Of a DNA stretch of 59,114 nt, positions 28,211 to 39,005 are shown piece by piece (the first letter of the stretch is position 1; the number at the start of each line of letters is the position of its first letter). The notes beneath the pieces were generated by a model. It did not search any database. It saw nothing but the letters and a program-made list of their open reading frames with translations, and was not told where the DNA came from. This DNA comes from Gammaproteobacteria bacterium (GTDB lineage: Bacteria; Pseudomonadota; Gammaproteobacteria; Pseudomonadales; Cellvibrionaceae): assembly GCA_025362015.1 (NCBI GenBank), contig JANYIO010000039.1:1-59114 (forward strand), read 5' to 3'. A program made the position numbers and the translations under genes.

Positions 28211-29557
28211 TTACAATAAAAAATTTTGTGCCTTGGCAAGCCCGGCAGCTAGCACTGATTTTATCTCGTCTTTTTTACACTCATCGGAATCAAGATAAAG
28301 TTGCGTCATACGGCTTAAGCGTTGCAAGTGGAAAATAATTTCTTGCTGAACCATGTGCACACTTTCAATTTCACGATGCACATCTTCAGATATTTTTTTA
28401 TCCAATGAATTCAACAATAATTGCTGTGTTTTAAAAACACCTGAGCCTTCAACCGAAGTTGAAACATGCAACATGACATTTTGTAATGAGTGTAAACGTC
28501 TATCACCATGCCGAAAACCAATCGACAATAAACATTCGTGCATGGTTTCAAACCAATTTTTTAATCGTGTATTTGTCTCGGCAAGGCCTACTATAAATTC
28601 TAGAGTTTCATCCCCGTGTACTACATTTTTTAGTGGCAATTCACTACGCCGAAAAACGGCAACCAACACTTCATAATTGCGGGAAAAATAAGTCTGAGTA
28701 TTCATGTGAACAATAGGAATCACGTCGCGCCAACTACCGCCTGTTGTTTTAAAGCGGTTGTAGTAGATAGCTACAACCGAGTCAGCCAAGCCTACAATCA
28801 TTCCTGGCAAACCCAACTCACTTTCTACTTTTCCTTGCGGATAGCCAGTTCCATCGCAGCGCTCATGATGTTCATACACAGCTTGTGCAACTGCAACAGG
28901 TATGTTCGGCATAGCAATAATAACGTGCGATCCAATGACAACATGCATTTGAACACGCAACCAATCTTCAGAAGATAAGGTAGCCTTTCGATTCAAAATA
29001 TCAGCATCAATATGCAACAAACCAATATCATGGCCTAGTGCAGCGATAAATATTATTGCTATATCTTGCTCACTTAACCGCATCTCTTTAGCAATCAGAA
29101 ATGACAGCCAGGCACAATAAAGACTACGTTTATAAATTTCCGGCAGAGCATGCGCCATCACAGTTAGCTTCTGCCGCAAGATTGAATATTGCGCTGCATT
29201 TTTACAAAATGTTTTGAGTGCAATCGCTAAATCATGATATTCATTAATTGCTTGCAGAATATCATCCTGCTGCATAACGTCTATTAAATCAGTTTCAAGT
29301 TGCGCCGCATCAAGTTCGCGATCCAGGCGAACACTTAGCTCCAGAGGTTTTACGAGAGTGAAGTGCATGATACTTCGCGCCAATGCCGGCGTAATCTGCG
29401 CACCACTGTTAACAATTAACACGCCCAGAGAATTATAAATATCCTCAGCGGCAACTGCACCACAGAGGTTATTAACATCAGCAAGATGCAATAGGTATGC
29501 ATCAAGCTGATGGGGATTGTACGTGTCGAATTTATGTGAAAATGTTTCTATTACCAT
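28211..29557 (-). CDS. HD-GYP domain cyclic-di-GMP phosphodiesterase
   Basis: 448 residues. The C-terminal half is an HD-GYP domain: ALGHDIGLLHID (usual HDxGK has L in place of K), VQMHVVIGSHVI, YEHHERCDGTGYPQG and LADSVVAIYYN. The N-terminal region (about 1-120) is a regulatory part without a recognised sensor fold. Expected to hydrolyse cyclic-di-GMP in motility or biofilm control; the K-to-L change may alter activity. It sits alone before der on the same strand. Confidence 0.9.
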   Translation of the reverse strand: MVIETFSHKFDTYNPHQLDAYLLHLADVNNLCGAVAAEDIYNSLGVLIVNSGAQITPALARSIMHFTLVKPLELSVRLDRELDAAQLETDLIDVMQQDDILQAINEYHDLAIALKTFCKNAAQYSILRQKLTVMAHALPEIYKRSLYCAWLSFLIAKEMRLSEQDIAIIFIAALGHDIGLLHIDADILNRKATLSSEDWLRVQMHVVIGSHVIIAMPNIPVAVAQAVYEHHERCDGTGYPQGKVESELGLPGMIVGLADSVVAIYYNRFKTTGGSWRDVIPIVHMNTQTYFSRNYEVLVAVFRRSELPLKNVVHGDETLEFIVGLAETNTRLKNWFETMHECLLSIGFRHGDRRLHSLQNVMLHVSTSVEGSGVFKTQQLLLNSLDKKISEDVHREIESVHMVQQEIIFHLQRLSRMTQLYLDSDECKKDEIKSVLAAGLAKAQNFLL

Positions 29558-29590
29558 CTTTTATCCACACTTCATTGTTACACATAAAAT

Positions 29591-30988
29591 TTATTTTTTA
29601 CGTTTATTAGCTTGCTCTTCTAAACGTCGTTTTTTGATGAACTGTTGTTGCGTCATCGCATTTTTCTTGGCGGTAAATGGGTTATCGCTGGTTCTAAATT
29701 CAATGCGAATTGGAGTGCCATGTAAATCCAATACACGGCGATAGGTTTTTTCTAAATATTTTACATAGTGGCTCGGGATATCCGACGTTTGATTGCCATG
29801 AATCACCACAATCGGTGGATTATGGCCACCAGGATGTGCGTAGCGCAATTTAATGCGCCGACCCTGAATCATTGGTGGTTGGTGCTCACGTACTGCATCT
29901 TCCAAAATGCGCGTTAAATAATTAGTAGAAAACTTATCAGTTGCCGACTGATAGGCTTTCTCAATAGATTTATAAAGATTGCCAACACCCGTACCATGTA
30001 GCGCAGAAATAAAATGAATGGTTGCGAAATCCACGAAGCGCAAACGCCGTTCAATTTCACTTTTGACATATTGTTTATGCGAATCGTCAAGACCGTCCCA
30101 TTTATTGAGAGCAATAACCAACGCACGACCTGCCTCAATGGTAGCACCCATTAAATGCAAATCTTGTTCAACCACACCTTCGCTGGCATCCATCACCAAC
30201 ACCACCACATTCGCGTCGTCGATGGCTTGCATAGTTTTCACAATGGAAAATTTTTCTACAGTTAATTCAATATTTTTACGTCGACGTACACCGGCCGTAT
30301 CAATTAAGGTAAAGGGCTGGCCAAAACGTTCATAATTAATATAGATACTGTCGCGGGTTGTACCGGGCTCATCAAAAACAACCACCCGCTCTTCGCCGAG
30401 CAAACGGTTAACCAGTGTAGATTTGCCAACATTAGGACGGCCTACAATCGCAATTTTAATTCCCGTAGCATCACTCGGCTGAGCTTCTTCAATCACCTCA
30501 GGAATTCCCGCCAGCACTTCCTCCATCATGGACATAACACCGCGACCATGAGTGGCAGTAGTAGCAAAAATTTCACCTAGGCCCAGCTCATAAAAAGGTG
30601 CCAAAGCAAGATCAGGGTCTACGCCATCAATTTTATTTGCAACCAGATAAGTTTTTTTATTATTAACGCGCAAATGCTTGGCAATCATATGATCGGCCGC
30701 AAGCACACCCGCGCGACTATCTAAAATAAATAAAACAATATCAGCTTCTTGAATAGCCAATAATGACTGGCCTGCCATCATGCTATCAATGCCCTCTTCT
30801 TCACCGCTAATACCGCCGGTATCTATAACAATAAAACGACGGCTTTCAATAGTGCCTTCACCATATTTCCTGTCGCGCGTGAGCCCAGGGTAATCGGCAA
30901 CAATTGCATCACGGGTACGGGTGAGGCGATTAAACAGTGTGGATTTACCGACGTTAGGGCGGCCTACAAGTGCAATAACAGGAATCAT
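29591..30988 (-). CDS. der: Ribosome assembly GTPase Der (EngA)
   Basis: 465 residues with two tandem GTPase domains ([14 protein letters not shown] near 8 and [14 protein letters not shown] near 187), each with DxxG (DTGG, DTAG) and NKxD (NKID, NKWD), then a KH-like domain ending [17 protein letters not shown]. It matures the 50S subunit. It begins 160 bases downstream of bamB on the same strand, with a hairpin between. Confidence 0.98.
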   Translation of the reverse strand: MIPVIALVGRPNVGKSTLFNRLTRTRDAIVADYPGLTRDRKYGEGTIESRRFIVIDTGGISGEEEGIDSMMAGQSLLAIQEADIVLFILDSRAGVLAADHMIAKHLRVNNKKTYLVANKIDGVDPDLALAPFYELGLGEIFATTATHGRGVMSMMEEVLAGIPEVIEEAQPSDATGIKIAIVGRPNVGKSTLVNRLLGEERVVVFDEPGTTRDSIYINYERFGQPFTLIDTAGVRRRKNIELTVEKFSIVKTMQAIDDANVVVLVMDASEGVVEQDLHLMGATIEAGRALVIALNKWDGLDDSHKQYVKSEIERRLRFVDFATIHFISALHGTGVGNLYKSIEKAYQSATDKFSTNYLTRILEDAVREHQPPMIQGRRIKLRYAHPGGHNPPIVVIHGNQTSDIPSHYVKYLEKTYRRVLDLHGTPIRIEFRTSDNPFTAKKNAMTQQQFIKKRRLEEQANKRKK

Positions 30989-31088
30989 AATGAATACATC
31001 AATAATTAGAGGGTGCAGGTACTATTTAAGCTTAAGCGTAGCAGTTTAACCGTGAAGCGCTGGTTAAATCAAAAGACAATTGCCTACA

Positions 31089-31128
31089 AAAAATACAGCC
31101 ACTTAAGAGGATTTACTCTTAAGTGGCT
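31089..31128 (-). terminator. Hairpin between bamB and der
   Basis: A perfect 13-bp stem, AGCCACTTAAGAG (31097-31109) and CTCTTAAGTGGCT (31116-31128), followed on the minus strand by a T-run after three bases. Probable end of the hisS-yfgM-bamB transcript. Confidence 0.75.
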
Positions 31129-31150
31129 CGATATAATATAAAAACCAAGG

Positions 31151-32362
31151 TTATTTTTTAGCAGTGATATTGAAGGCAGTAAGCTCACCATCATTATCAT
31201 AGACATAAAGTGTATTTCCATCAGTCAACATAGGTGCACGTACACCATTGCTATCAATACGAGTGCGTGCGGCTAACTCACCATCTGCCTGCTTCAACAC
31301 ATGCAGGTAACCTTCAAAATCCACGACGGCGATATAACTACCAAACACTTGTGGTCCACTTAATCCGCGCCGTAACAATTTTTCATTTTGCCAAACAACA
31401 TCACCCGAGGTTAGATTATATGCAGTGATTTTTCCGTCGCTCTGAGACACAAATAACTTGTCCTCTGCTGCAGCCAAAGTCTCTGTAGTCGAGCCATCTT
31501 GCCCCCATACATTACCGCCCGTACCACGCGCAATTGCAGCAATACGCCCCTGGTATGTTCCAACATAAATAATGCCATCTTTCATGATCGGACTAGCATG
31601 AATATCTACCATACGATCTAATTCAGAGCGCCCCTTCGGCATTGCCATCCGCTGTTCCCATAAAATCAATCCATTACCGGGATTAAACGCCATTAATCGA
31701 CCATTGGAAAACCCGGCGTAAATAACCGAATCAGTCACCACTGGTGCAGCAGTTCCACGCAGCGTTAGTACTGGTGGAGGGTTTTCATAAAACCAAAGAT
31801 CTGCACCCGTTTTAGCATCCACTACAAATAGCTTTCCATTCATAGTTTGCACAGCAACCACAACACCATTAGTTTGTGGAACCGAGGAGATTTCACCCTT
31901 AAGTTGCTTGCGCCATACTTCAGCGCCATCTACTGCCGAAAGTGCAATAAGTTCGCCGGCATAATTACCCACAAATAACAGCCCACCACCGCTGCTGACG
32001 CCGCCAGTAATATCATTATTTAAATCCGGGCTTTTAAAAATATGAACCACCGCGCCAAGCCAACCAGTCCACTCAGTGGTAATACTTTTTGACCAGAGCG
32101 TCTTACCTTTTTGACGATCAATCGCCGTTAAAATACCTTCATGATCGACCGTAAAAATTTTATCGCCGTCGATTGCTGGTGTGAGTTGAGTAAGGCCAAC
32201 TCCCTGACCATCACCAACGTTTTTGCTCCACAATTCATTAAGCTTCGCGGTTTCTTTAAAGTCCACCAAATCCATTGGCTCTTGGCCAGTTTTTTTAGAG
32301 AACCAGGAACAACCCGACAACAAAAGGGCACAGAGCAAAAAGCTCCACTTCAAGTGCCTCAT
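31151..32362 (-). CDS. bamB: Outer-membrane protein assembly lipoprotein BamB
   Basis: 403-residue lipoprotein of the BAM complex that helps insert barrels. The lipobox is LLSGC at about residues 15-19, followed by an eight-bladed PQQ-type propeller with repeated GxxLW-type blades (KGKTLWSKS, GAEVWRKQLKGEISS, GNGLILWEQRM, SGDVVWQNE). Its start overlaps the yfgM stop by four bases, so the two are co-translated, as in other gammaproteobacteria. Confidence 0.96.
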   Translation of the reverse strand: MRHLKWSFLLCALLLSGCSWFSKKTGQEPMDLVDFKETAKLNELWSKNVGDGQGVGLTQLTPAIDGDKIFTVDHEGILTAIDRQKGKTLWSKSITTEWTGWLGAVVHIFKSPDLNNDITGGVSSGGGLLFVGNYAGELIALSAVDGAEVWRKQLKGEISSVPQTNGVVVAVQTMNGKLFVVDAKTGADLWFYENPPPVLTLRGTAAPVVTDSVIYAGFSNGRLMAFNPGNGLILWEQRMAMPKGRSELDRMVDIHASPIMKDGIIYVGTYQGRIAAIARGTGGNVWGQDGSTTETLAAAEDKLFVSQSDGKITAYNLTSGDVVWQNEKLLRRGLSGPQVFGSYIAVVDFEGYLHVLKQADGELAARTRIDSNGVRAPMLTDGNTLYVYDNDGELTAFNITAKK

Positions 32363-33066
32363 TGAACACTCCCCTCAACTGGCGGTGCGTTTTCCATAAC
32401 AGGAGAACCAGGCAATTTCAAATTGTCTGCTTTCATACGTAAAATCATTACCCGCTCTTGTTGTTGCTGGTCAGTATCCGCCAATGCTTTTTCATAAGCC
32501 GTTAAAGCCGCAGCATTATTGCCCTGCGCTTTCAAAATATCGCCGTGAACTTCTGCATATTCTGAAGCAAAAGCTTTGCTTGGCTCTTCTGTTAACTGTG
32601 CCAATGCATCAGCGTAAGATTCTTTTGCAACATATACTCGCGCTAAACGCACGTGAGCTAATTGTGTAATAGCAACATCTGAGCTAGCAGACAATACCCA
32701 CTGCAACTCTTTAACCGCTTTATCTAAATCGCCAGCAGTAACCGCCAACTTTGCGAGAAAAAAAGCAGCACTAGTCGCATACATAGTTTTACTATTTTTT
32801 TCTTTTAATTCACCGGCGATGTGCTCAGCAGTAACGCGATCAGCCTCAGATAAGGTCTTGCCTGGCTCGACACTAATGAGTTTTAATAAAGATTCATAAC
32901 GCTCCGAGGCGTCTTCAGCTTTAGCACGTTGTTTATCCTGCCAGCCCGTCCAGGCAAAATAACCAGCAACTGCAACCAAAATAGCAATCACAACTACTTT
33001 GCCGTTGTCTTTCCACCAGCGTTTTAAAACAGCTAATTGTTCTTCTTCGGTTAAATGTACACTCAC
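32359..33066 (-). CDS. yfgM: YfgM family SecYEG-associated TPR protein
   Basis: 235 residues: a short cytoplasmic start (EEEQLAVLKRWWKDNGK), one membrane helix (VVVIAILVAVAGYFAWTGW, about 20-38) and a periplasmic TPR-like helical domain. It works as an ancillary translocon subunit linking secretion and periplasmic chaperones. Between hisS and bamB, the standard place. Confidence 0.93.
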   Translation of the reverse strand: MSVHLTEEEQLAVLKRWWKDNGKVVVIAILVAVAGYFAWTGWQDKQRAKAEDASERYESLLKLISVEPGKTLSEADRVTAEHIAGELKEKNSKTMYATSAAFFLAKLAVTAGDLDKAVKELQWVLSASSDVAITQLAHVRLARVYVAKESYADALAQLTEEPSKAFASEYAEVHGDILKAQGNNAAALTAYEKALADTDQQQQERVMILRMKADNLKLPGSPVMENAPPVEGSVQ

Positions 33067-33103
33067 AATAAACTCCTAAATATTTATATTAAGTTTTTAA
33101 AAA

Positions 33104-34375
33104 TTACATAAGATTTTGTAAAAAATCTACAATTTCTGTTAATGGAATTATTTGTTGTGGCTGTTCTTCGCGTAAAAATTTCACTGCAAGCACACCTTTT
33201 GCAACTTCATCTTCACCTAGTATTAAGGCCAAATCAGCGGTGCTTTTATCCGCTTTTTTAAGTTGGCTTTTAAAATTGCCACCACCGCAATGATTAATAA
33301 AACGTAAATGCGGTAATTCGGTGCGCAGATTTTCAACTAACTGTAATGCTTCTTTTTGCACATTACCGACAGCGACCACATAGACATCTGCACTTTGCTC
33401 CAAGCCTTCAGGTATAGCTCCTACCTCTTGCAGCAATAACACTAAACGCTCTAAACCAATGCCAAAACCAACTGCTGGCGTGGATTTTCCACCCAATTGT
33501 TCAACTAGATTATCATAACGGCCACCGGCACAAACGGTACTTTGCGAACCCAACTTTTCAGTGACCCATTCAAAAGCAGTTTTACCGTAGTAATCCAATC
33601 CCCGTACCAGGCGTGGATTAATTTGGTATTTTACCTCGCCAGCATCTAATAAGCTTTTTAACTGGGCGAAATGTTCCCGCGAGGCTTCATCCAAATAATC
33701 CAGTAGCATCGGAGCGTTATCAAGAAGCGCTTGTGTAGTCGATTCTTTACTATCCAATATGCGCAGGGGATTAGTGGTTAAACGACGCTGACTATCCGCA
33801 TCCAATTGCCCTTTGTGTATTTCTAAATAAGCGACCAACGCATCTTTGTAAGCGGCTCGCGATAATGTATCTCCGAGCGAATTGATTTGTAGTGTGACAA
33901 ACTCTGCAACGCCAAGTTCACGCAAAATACGCGCACTCAGTAATAAAATTTCTGCATCAATATCGGGACCATCCATACCGAAGGCTTCCACCCCAACTTG
34001 ATGGAATTGACGATAGCGACCTTTTTGCGGACGCTCATGACGAAACATAGGGCCTGTGTACCACAAACGCTGGGTTTGATTGTATAACAAGCCATGTTCT
34101 TCACAGGCGCGCACACAGCAAGCCGTACCTTCAGGGCGCAAGGTAAGGCTGTCGCCATTGCGGTCAGAAAAGGTATACATTTCTTTTTCAACGATGTCAG
34201 TTACTTCACCAATAGAGCGTTTAAAAAGCTCAGTCGATTCTAAAATTGGAAAACGAATTTCCTGATAACCGTAACGCTGCAAAATATCGGCGACCGTTGC
34301 TTCCACATACTGCCAAACAGGAGAATCAATCGGCAACAAATCGTTCATACCGCGAATTGCTTGAATCTTTTTCAA
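33104..34375 (-). CDS. hisS: Histidyl-tRNA synthetase
   Basis: Class II synthetase charging tRNA-His. Motifs seen: [29 protein letters not shown], the His-binding [14 protein letters not shown] and [14 protein letters not shown], and a C-terminal anticodon domain. The start is placed at TTG 34375 (LKKIQAIRG), which has AGGA seven bases upstream and gives 423 residues, the normal size. An in-frame ATG at 34399 has no ribosome site and would add a leader. Confidence 0.96.
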   Translation of the reverse strand: MKKIQAIRGMNDLLPIDSPVWQYVEATVADILQRYGYQEIRFPILESTELFKRSIGEVTDIVEKEMYTFSDRNGDSLTLRPEGTACCVRACEEHGLLYNQTQRLWYTGPMFRHERPQKGRYRQFHQVGVEAFGMDGPDIDAEILLLSARILRELGVAEFVTLQINSLGDTLSRAAYKDALVAYLEIHKGQLDADSQRRLTTNPLRILDSKESTTQALLDNAPMLLDYLDEASREHFAQLKSLLDAGEVKYQINPRLVRGLDYYGKTAFEWVTEKLGSQSTVCAGGRYDNLVEQLGGKSTPAVGFGIGLERLVLLLQEVGAIPEGLEQSADVYVVAVGNVQKEALQLVENLRTELPHLRFINHCGGGNFKSQLKKADKSTADLALILGEDEVAKGVLAVKFLREEQPQQIIPLTEIVDFLQNLM

Positions 34376-34434
34376 AATGTATTCCTGGAGGTAAAACATG
34401 CTCTAATGTAGCTACGAACAATAAATAATTAAAT

Positions 34435-34498
34435 GAAAGCAATACCAAATAAAAGCAACGCCAAATCAAAACAACACTAAATCAAATAAAAATAATAA
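34435..34498. repeat. 16-bp degenerate tandem repeat between ispG and hisS
   Basis: Units at 34435, 34451, 34467 and 34483; the first three end in CCAAAT or CTAAAT (for example GAAAGCAATACCAAAT, AAAAGCAACGCCAAAT). Noncoding and A-rich. Confidence 0.7.
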
Positions 34499-34500
34499 AG

Positions 34501-35625
34501 TTAAACACGAACAATAATTTTTTTTTCATCTTCTGCCATTTTAATGGCTTTTTGCGCTGCTTTTGCACGAATTAAGCGTTCCAGATTATCTACGAGATTT
34601 TCATTGCCCAACTTATGATTAGGAATACCATCAATGTAAATTAAATTATTGGGCGTGCCGCCGGCCAAACCTAAATCTGCTTCTTTGGCTTCGCCAGGGC
34701 CATTGACGACACAACCAATAACCGCGACATCAATCGGCGTAGTAATATCTTCAACGCGAGCTTCTAATTCATTCATCGTTTTAATCACATCAAAATTTTG
34801 ACGTGAACAACTTGGGCAGGCAATAAAATTTACACCTTTACTGCGCAATTTCAAACTGCGCAGCAAATCCCAACCTACTTTAATTTCTTCCACGGGGTCT
34901 GCAGCGAGCGAAATACGAATAGTATCGCCGATACCATCCATTAATAATGCACCCAAACCAACGGCTGATTTAACGGTACCTGCACGCAACACACCGGCTT
35001 CCGTAATGCCCAAATGTAAAGGCTGTTCAATTTGAGTAGCCAACTTACGATAAGCTGCAACTGCCATAAACACATCGGATGCTTTTACGCTGACTTTAAA
35101 ATTTTGAAAATTCAATCTATCTAAAATTTCTACATGGCGAAGTGCTGACTCAACCAACGCGTCAGGTGTGGGCTCACCGTATTTTTTTTGCAAATCTTTT
35201 TCGAGCGAACCGGCATTAACACCAATCCGAATTGGAATATTCAAATCGCGCGCCTTGTCTACGACGGCTTGAATACGTTTTTCACGGCCAATATTGCCGG
35301 GGTTGATGCGTAAACAATCCACACCCAAATCTGCAACACGCAAGGCAATACGATAATCGAAATGAATATCTGCTACCAAAGGCACAGTGACTTGTTTACG
35401 AATTTCACCAAACGCATCAGCAGCTTCCATCGTAGGTACAGAAACACGCACGATATCCGCACCCGCCAATTGAATACGACGAATCTGTTCAACCGTTGCC
35501 GCCACATCTGTGGTTTCAGTATTTGTCATACTTTGTACGGAAATAGGGGCATCGCCACCTACGGGTACATTACCTACCATTATCTGGCGCGATTTGCGGC
35601 GCTTAATGGGTGATTCACAATGCAT
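34501..35625 (-). CDS. ispG: 4-hydroxy-3-methylbut-2-enyl diphosphate synthase IspG
   Basis: Iron-sulphur enzyme of the MEP isoprenoid pathway. 374 residues from the ATG at 35625 ([18 protein letters not shown]), matching the family start, with AAAGG upstream; a longer in-frame start at 35679 is unlikely. Contains [22 protein letters not shown], and the cluster region [13 protein letters not shown] with [14 protein letters not shown]. Lies downstream of rodZ and upstream of hisS, as usual. Confidence 0.97.
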   Translation of the reverse strand: MHCESPIKRRKSRQIMVGNVPVGGDAPISVQSMTNTETTDVAATVEQIRRIQLAGADIVRVSVPTMEAADAFGEIRKQVTVPLVADIHFDYRIALRVADLGVDCLRINPGNIGREKRIQAVVDKARDLNIPIRIGVNAGSLEKDLQKKYGEPTPDALVESALRHVEILDRLNFQNFKVSVKASDVFMAVAAYRKLATQIEQPLHLGITEAGVLRAGTVKSAVGLGALLMDGIGDTIRISLAADPVEEIKVGWDLLRSLKLRSKGVNFIACPSCSRQNFDVIKTMNELEARVEDITTPIDVAVIGCVVNGPGEAKEADLGLAGGTPNNLIYIDGIPNHKLGNENLVDNLERLIRAKAAQKAIKMAEDEKKIIVRV

Positions 35626-35689
35626 AATTTTACCTTTAGCAATATGTGTATTAGCGTTTTTAAAAAAACTTTCTGACAAAAACTATCGT

Positions 35690-36700
35690 TTACTCATCTA
35701 TTTTCAAGGTCAATACATTAGAACCCTTCACAGGAGTCACATCTATTTTTTTACCATTTAACTGAATTGCTACAGCAGGAGCATTACCCAGTTTTACATC
35801 AAACGGTGCTTTACCCACCAAATTCAATTTAGTGCCAGCGGTCTGTAATTCTGTTGCTAAAACGTCACCCCGAGAATCACTAACTTCCAACCAACACTCA
35901 GCGTGAAATACGAAATTGATTTCATCTAATCCATTTTTTTTTATGGCTACAACTGGTTTTACATTCGCAAGTGAATCTGAATTTTTCGTAGCTGTATCAA
36001 CAACTGTGGTAGATTTCAATGCAGCTGTATTGGCAAGCACAGCATTAGGCTGAGAAGAACTTACTGCCGCTACAGCCGACATCGGAGCCTTAGCATTTGC
36101 TGAAGCAAGTGTTGCGGATGTAGGTTGCGCTGCTGCTGGTTGCCCTACTGCTTGTACTGCCGCTGGCGCAATACTTGATGCTGCCGACTCAGGAATTTGA
36201 ATACTTTGTGGCTCAATATTTGTCGCAGGAAAATTATCCACGTGCGCAGCCAAAGAAGGTGCATCCGCCGCAGGTAATACATAGTTTTTTTCCGCTGGCT
36301 TATCAAGAAACCAAATTGAAATTAGCCATACCCCAATAAAAAATACAGCGATAAAAGCGAGAAATTTCCAGGCTTTTTTATATGAATTTACAGCAACTGG
36401 AGTTGCGATAGCGGTATTTGCTTGCGATTGCTTCGCTTTTGTACACTGTTCATAGGCTGCCAGCACTTTAGAACCATCTAACTTCAGAATATTAGAATAA
36501 GCTCTGATATATCCACGCACAAAAGTATCTGGGCCGACATGCTCGAAATCATCCAACTCTAAAGCATTAACTTTAGAGACAGTTAAGTAGAGCTCTTTTG
36601 CTACCTGCTCTTGTCTCAACCCTGCAAGCAAGCGACCTTCCGATAATAACTTACCAGGTGAAAATTCCTTATTTTCTTGTGTCTCATCGAGATTAGTCAT
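35690..36700 (-). CDS. rodZ: Cytoskeletal adaptor RodZ
   Basis: 336 residues. N-terminal Xre-type helix-turn-helix (LLAGLRQEQVAKELYLTVSKVNALE) near 24-50, a membrane helix near 112-132 (KFLAFIAVFFIGVWLISIWF), a long A/P/S/T linker and a periplasmic DUF4115 domain (FHAECWLEVSDSRGDVLATEL). It anchors MreB to the membrane for rod shape. Between pilW and ispG. Confidence 0.95.
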   Translation of the reverse strand: MTNLDETQENKEFSPGKLLSEGRLLAGLRQEQVAKELYLTVSKVNALELDDFEHVGPDTFVRGYIRAYSNILKLDGSKVLAAYEQCTKAKQSQANTAIATPVAVNSYKKAWKFLAFIAVFFIGVWLISIWFLDKPAEKNYVLPAADAPSLAAHVDNFPATNIEPQSIQIPESAASSIAPAAVQAVGQPAAAQPTSATLASANAKAPMSAVAAVSSSQPNAVLANTAALKSTTVVDTATKNSDSLANVKPVVAIKKNGLDEINFVFHAECWLEVSDSRGDVLATELQTAGTKLNLVGKAPFDVKLGNAPAVAIQLNGKKIDVTPVKGSNVLTLKIDE

Positions 36701-36707
36701 TGGAACC

Positions 36708-37493
36708 TCAATTTAAATTATTATGTTTGTATTCCAAATATTCTTTAGAATAAGGAAATTTATTTTTCAGGAGAATCGCCAGACTCGCCTCTTTATCTTT
36801 ATTGCCAAAAACTCTTTCTAAACGTATGCCCAACAGCAAACTTCGTGCAGATTGCTCGCCGAGAGCGGCATATCGATCAAGATCATTTTTAGCGTCAGCA
36901 TATTCTTGCCTTTGAAAATTAATTTCCGCCAGCTCAATACAGGGTTCAGTGGCATTCCTATCTAAAATCATTGCGTGCTCGAACGCTGCTTTAGCACGAA
37001 TATTATTACCCAGCTTTAAAGCCACCCGGCCCACATTAGTCAAAGCTTGAGCACGACTGGGAAACTCTAAATCAGCAGCGGCTTTTTCAAACTCAGCATA
37101 AGCCTCTTCATAACGTTTTAGATTAAACAGAAAAACACCATAATTATTGCGGGCCTGAGTGAAATTTTTATCGCGTTTCAAGGCTAATTTAAATTGTTCT
37201 TCCGCAAGTACTGGCTCGCCTTCCAATTCATATAACTGCGCCATAGCGCCAGTGGCAGCAGCAGAATTACTATTAATTTCAAACGCTTTTTTCAAATGAT
37301 GACGAGCTGATTCACGATTACCTTTCTCGATATAACCCAAGGCCATTTGTATATGTAGGTCAAGTGATTTATTCATATCAATCGTTTTTTCTCTGCCGCT
37401 GGTTTGCTGTGTAATGCAACCAACCAACATAAAGCAGATAACGACACAAACAAAGATGTTCTTAATATTCAGAATTAACTTATTATTTTGCAT
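36708..37493 (-). CDS. pilW: Type IV pilus biogenesis lipoprotein PilW/PilF
   Basis: 261 residues with a lipobox (MLVGC, about residues 22-26) and six TPR-type repeats (for example HLKKAFEINSNSAAATGAMAQLYE and EEAYAEFEKAA). It helps assemble or localise the PilQ secretin. It lies between rlmN and rodZ, its normal place, with 7 bases to rodZ. Confidence 0.93.
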   Translation of the reverse strand: MQNNKLILNIKNIFVCVVICFMLVGCITQQTSGREKTIDMNKSLDLHIQMALGYIEKGNRESARHHLKKAFEINSNSAAATGAMAQLYELEGEPVLAEEQFKLALKRDKNFTQARNNYGVFLFNLKRYEEAYAEFEKAAADLEFPSRAQALTNVGRVALKLGNNIRAKAAFEHAMILDRNATEPCIELAEINFQRQEYADAKNDLDRYAALGEQSARSLLLGIRLERVFGNKDKEASLAILLKNKFPYSKEYLEYKHNNLN

Positions 37494-37628
37494 TGTGTTA
37501 CTCCGAATGTGAAACCCACCAACTTACTAACAGAGGTATATTTCTTATCCATTAAAAATGGATTTATTAACTCATTGTTTGATGTACTGAATCTTACTCA
37601 CCTATCTTAACTACCATACCTACCAATA

Positions 37629-38873
37629 CTACTTGCCCACGATTCTGAGTGGTTGAGCTTCATTAAATTGTGCACGGTAGCGCTCGCTGCGTTTGGTAAT
37701 ATCATTCACTGTGCCCGCCAATTGCCCGCAAGCAGCATCAATATCATCGCCACGCGTAGTACGCACGGTAGTAATGTATCCAGCTTCCATTAAAATATCC
37801 TGGAAGCGACGCAAAGCATTATTACTAACGCGTTTATAATTTGACAAATTAAACGGATTAAATGGAATTAAATTAATTTTTACCGGCACATCACGCAACA
37901 ACTCAGCAAGCTCATGAGCGTGATGTGGGCGATCATTCACTTGATCAATCAGTGTATATTCAATGGTAATTTTACGATGCGTATCAGGCATTGCCTGTAT
38001 GTAACGCTTAGCCGAATCCAACAGCATTGCTATCGGATATTTTCTGTTAATCGGTACTAATTCGTTACGCAACGCATCGTTAGGTGCGTGCAAAGAAATG
38101 GCTAGGCATGCATCCGTATACTGGCTCAAACGATCCAATGCAGGCACAACGCCGGAAGTGCTCAACGTAACGCGACGCTTGGAAATTCCGTAACAATTGT
38201 CGTGCATCATTAAATTCATGGAATCGACAACATTATCAAAATTTAACAGCGGCTCGCCCATACCCATCATGACAACATTCGTTACCGAACGATGACCGTT
38301 AGCGGTTAACTGTCCAAAAGATTTAGCCGCAATCCACACTTGACCAATAATTTCTGCCGCCGTTAAATCGCGACTAAAACCTTGTTTCCCAGTCGCGCAA
38401 AAACTGCAATCCAGAGAGCAACCCACTTGCGAAGATACACACAAAGTACCGCGATCACCTTCGGGAATATAAACAGTTTCTACAACATCGTTGCCAGTAA
38501 CGCGAATTAAAAACTTGCGAGTACCATCAACCGAGTCAAGCTGTTTGATAACTTCAGGTGGACGTATCTCCGCACACAGATTTAACTTTGCACGTAAATC
38601 TTTACTCACATTAGTCATATCATCAAAGTTATCGGCGCCTAGTTGATGGATCCACTTCATGACTTGTACGGCGCGAAATTTCTTCTCACCAATACTTTCA
38701 AAAAATGCCACCAACTTAGTTTCCGGCATACCCAGTAGGTTTACTTTGGCTGAGCTTTTTTCGGCAATACTTGGCCCTGCAATACCAAGCTCTGCAATAA
38801 TTGTTTTTGCAGCCACATCAGAACCCGCCTCTGTCAGCGCATTTTCCGTGTTTGAATTGAATTGCTCAGCCAT
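37629..38873 (-). CDS. rlmN: Dual-specificity rRNA/tRNA methyltransferase RlmN
   Basis: Radical-SAM enzyme methylating A2503 of 23S rRNA and A37 of some tRNAs. The CX3CX2C cluster motif is C152-C156-C159 ([15 protein letters not shown]), with GMGEPLLN and [10 protein letters not shown] following and the second cysteine in [10 protein letters not shown]. At 414 residues it is longer than the usual about 380; the extra about 40 N-terminal residues ([20 protein letters not shown]) have no family match, so a later start is possible. Confidence 0.95.
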   Translation of the reverse strand: MAEQFNSNTENALTEAGSDVAAKTIIAELGIAGPSIAEKSSAKVNLLGMPETKLVAFFESIGEKKFRAVQVMKWIHQLGADNFDDMTNVSKDLRAKLNLCAEIRPPEVIKQLDSVDGTRKFLIRVTGNDVVETVYIPEGDRGTLCVSSQVGCSLDCSFCATGKQGFSRDLTAAEIIGQVWIAAKSFGQLTANGHRSVTNVVMMGMGEPLLNFDNVVDSMNLMMHDNCYGISKRRVTLSTSGVVPALDRLSQYTDACLAISLHAPNDALRNELVPINRKYPIAMLLDSAKRYIQAMPDTHRKITIEYTLIDQVNDRPHHAHELAELLRDVPVKINLIPFNPFNLSNYKRVSNNALRRFQDILMEAGYITTVRTTRGDDIDAACGQLAGTVNDITKRSERYRAQFNEAQPLRIVGK

Positions 38874-38935
38874 TGGTATTACCTAAAAAATATTAACAAT
38901 CATCTATTTTAACAAAGTGCACTTTAACGAATCCG

Positions 38936-39005
38936 CTCAACCTAACGGACTGGTTCAACCTAACGGACTGGTTCATCCTAACGAATTGGTTCAACCTAAC
39001 GAACG
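38936..39005. repeat. 18-bp tandem repeat at the 3' end of ndk
   Basis: Four units of about 18 bases (TTCAACCTAACGGACTGG and variants) at 38936, 38954, 38972 and 38990. The last unit covers the ndk stop codon. Confidence 0.85.
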
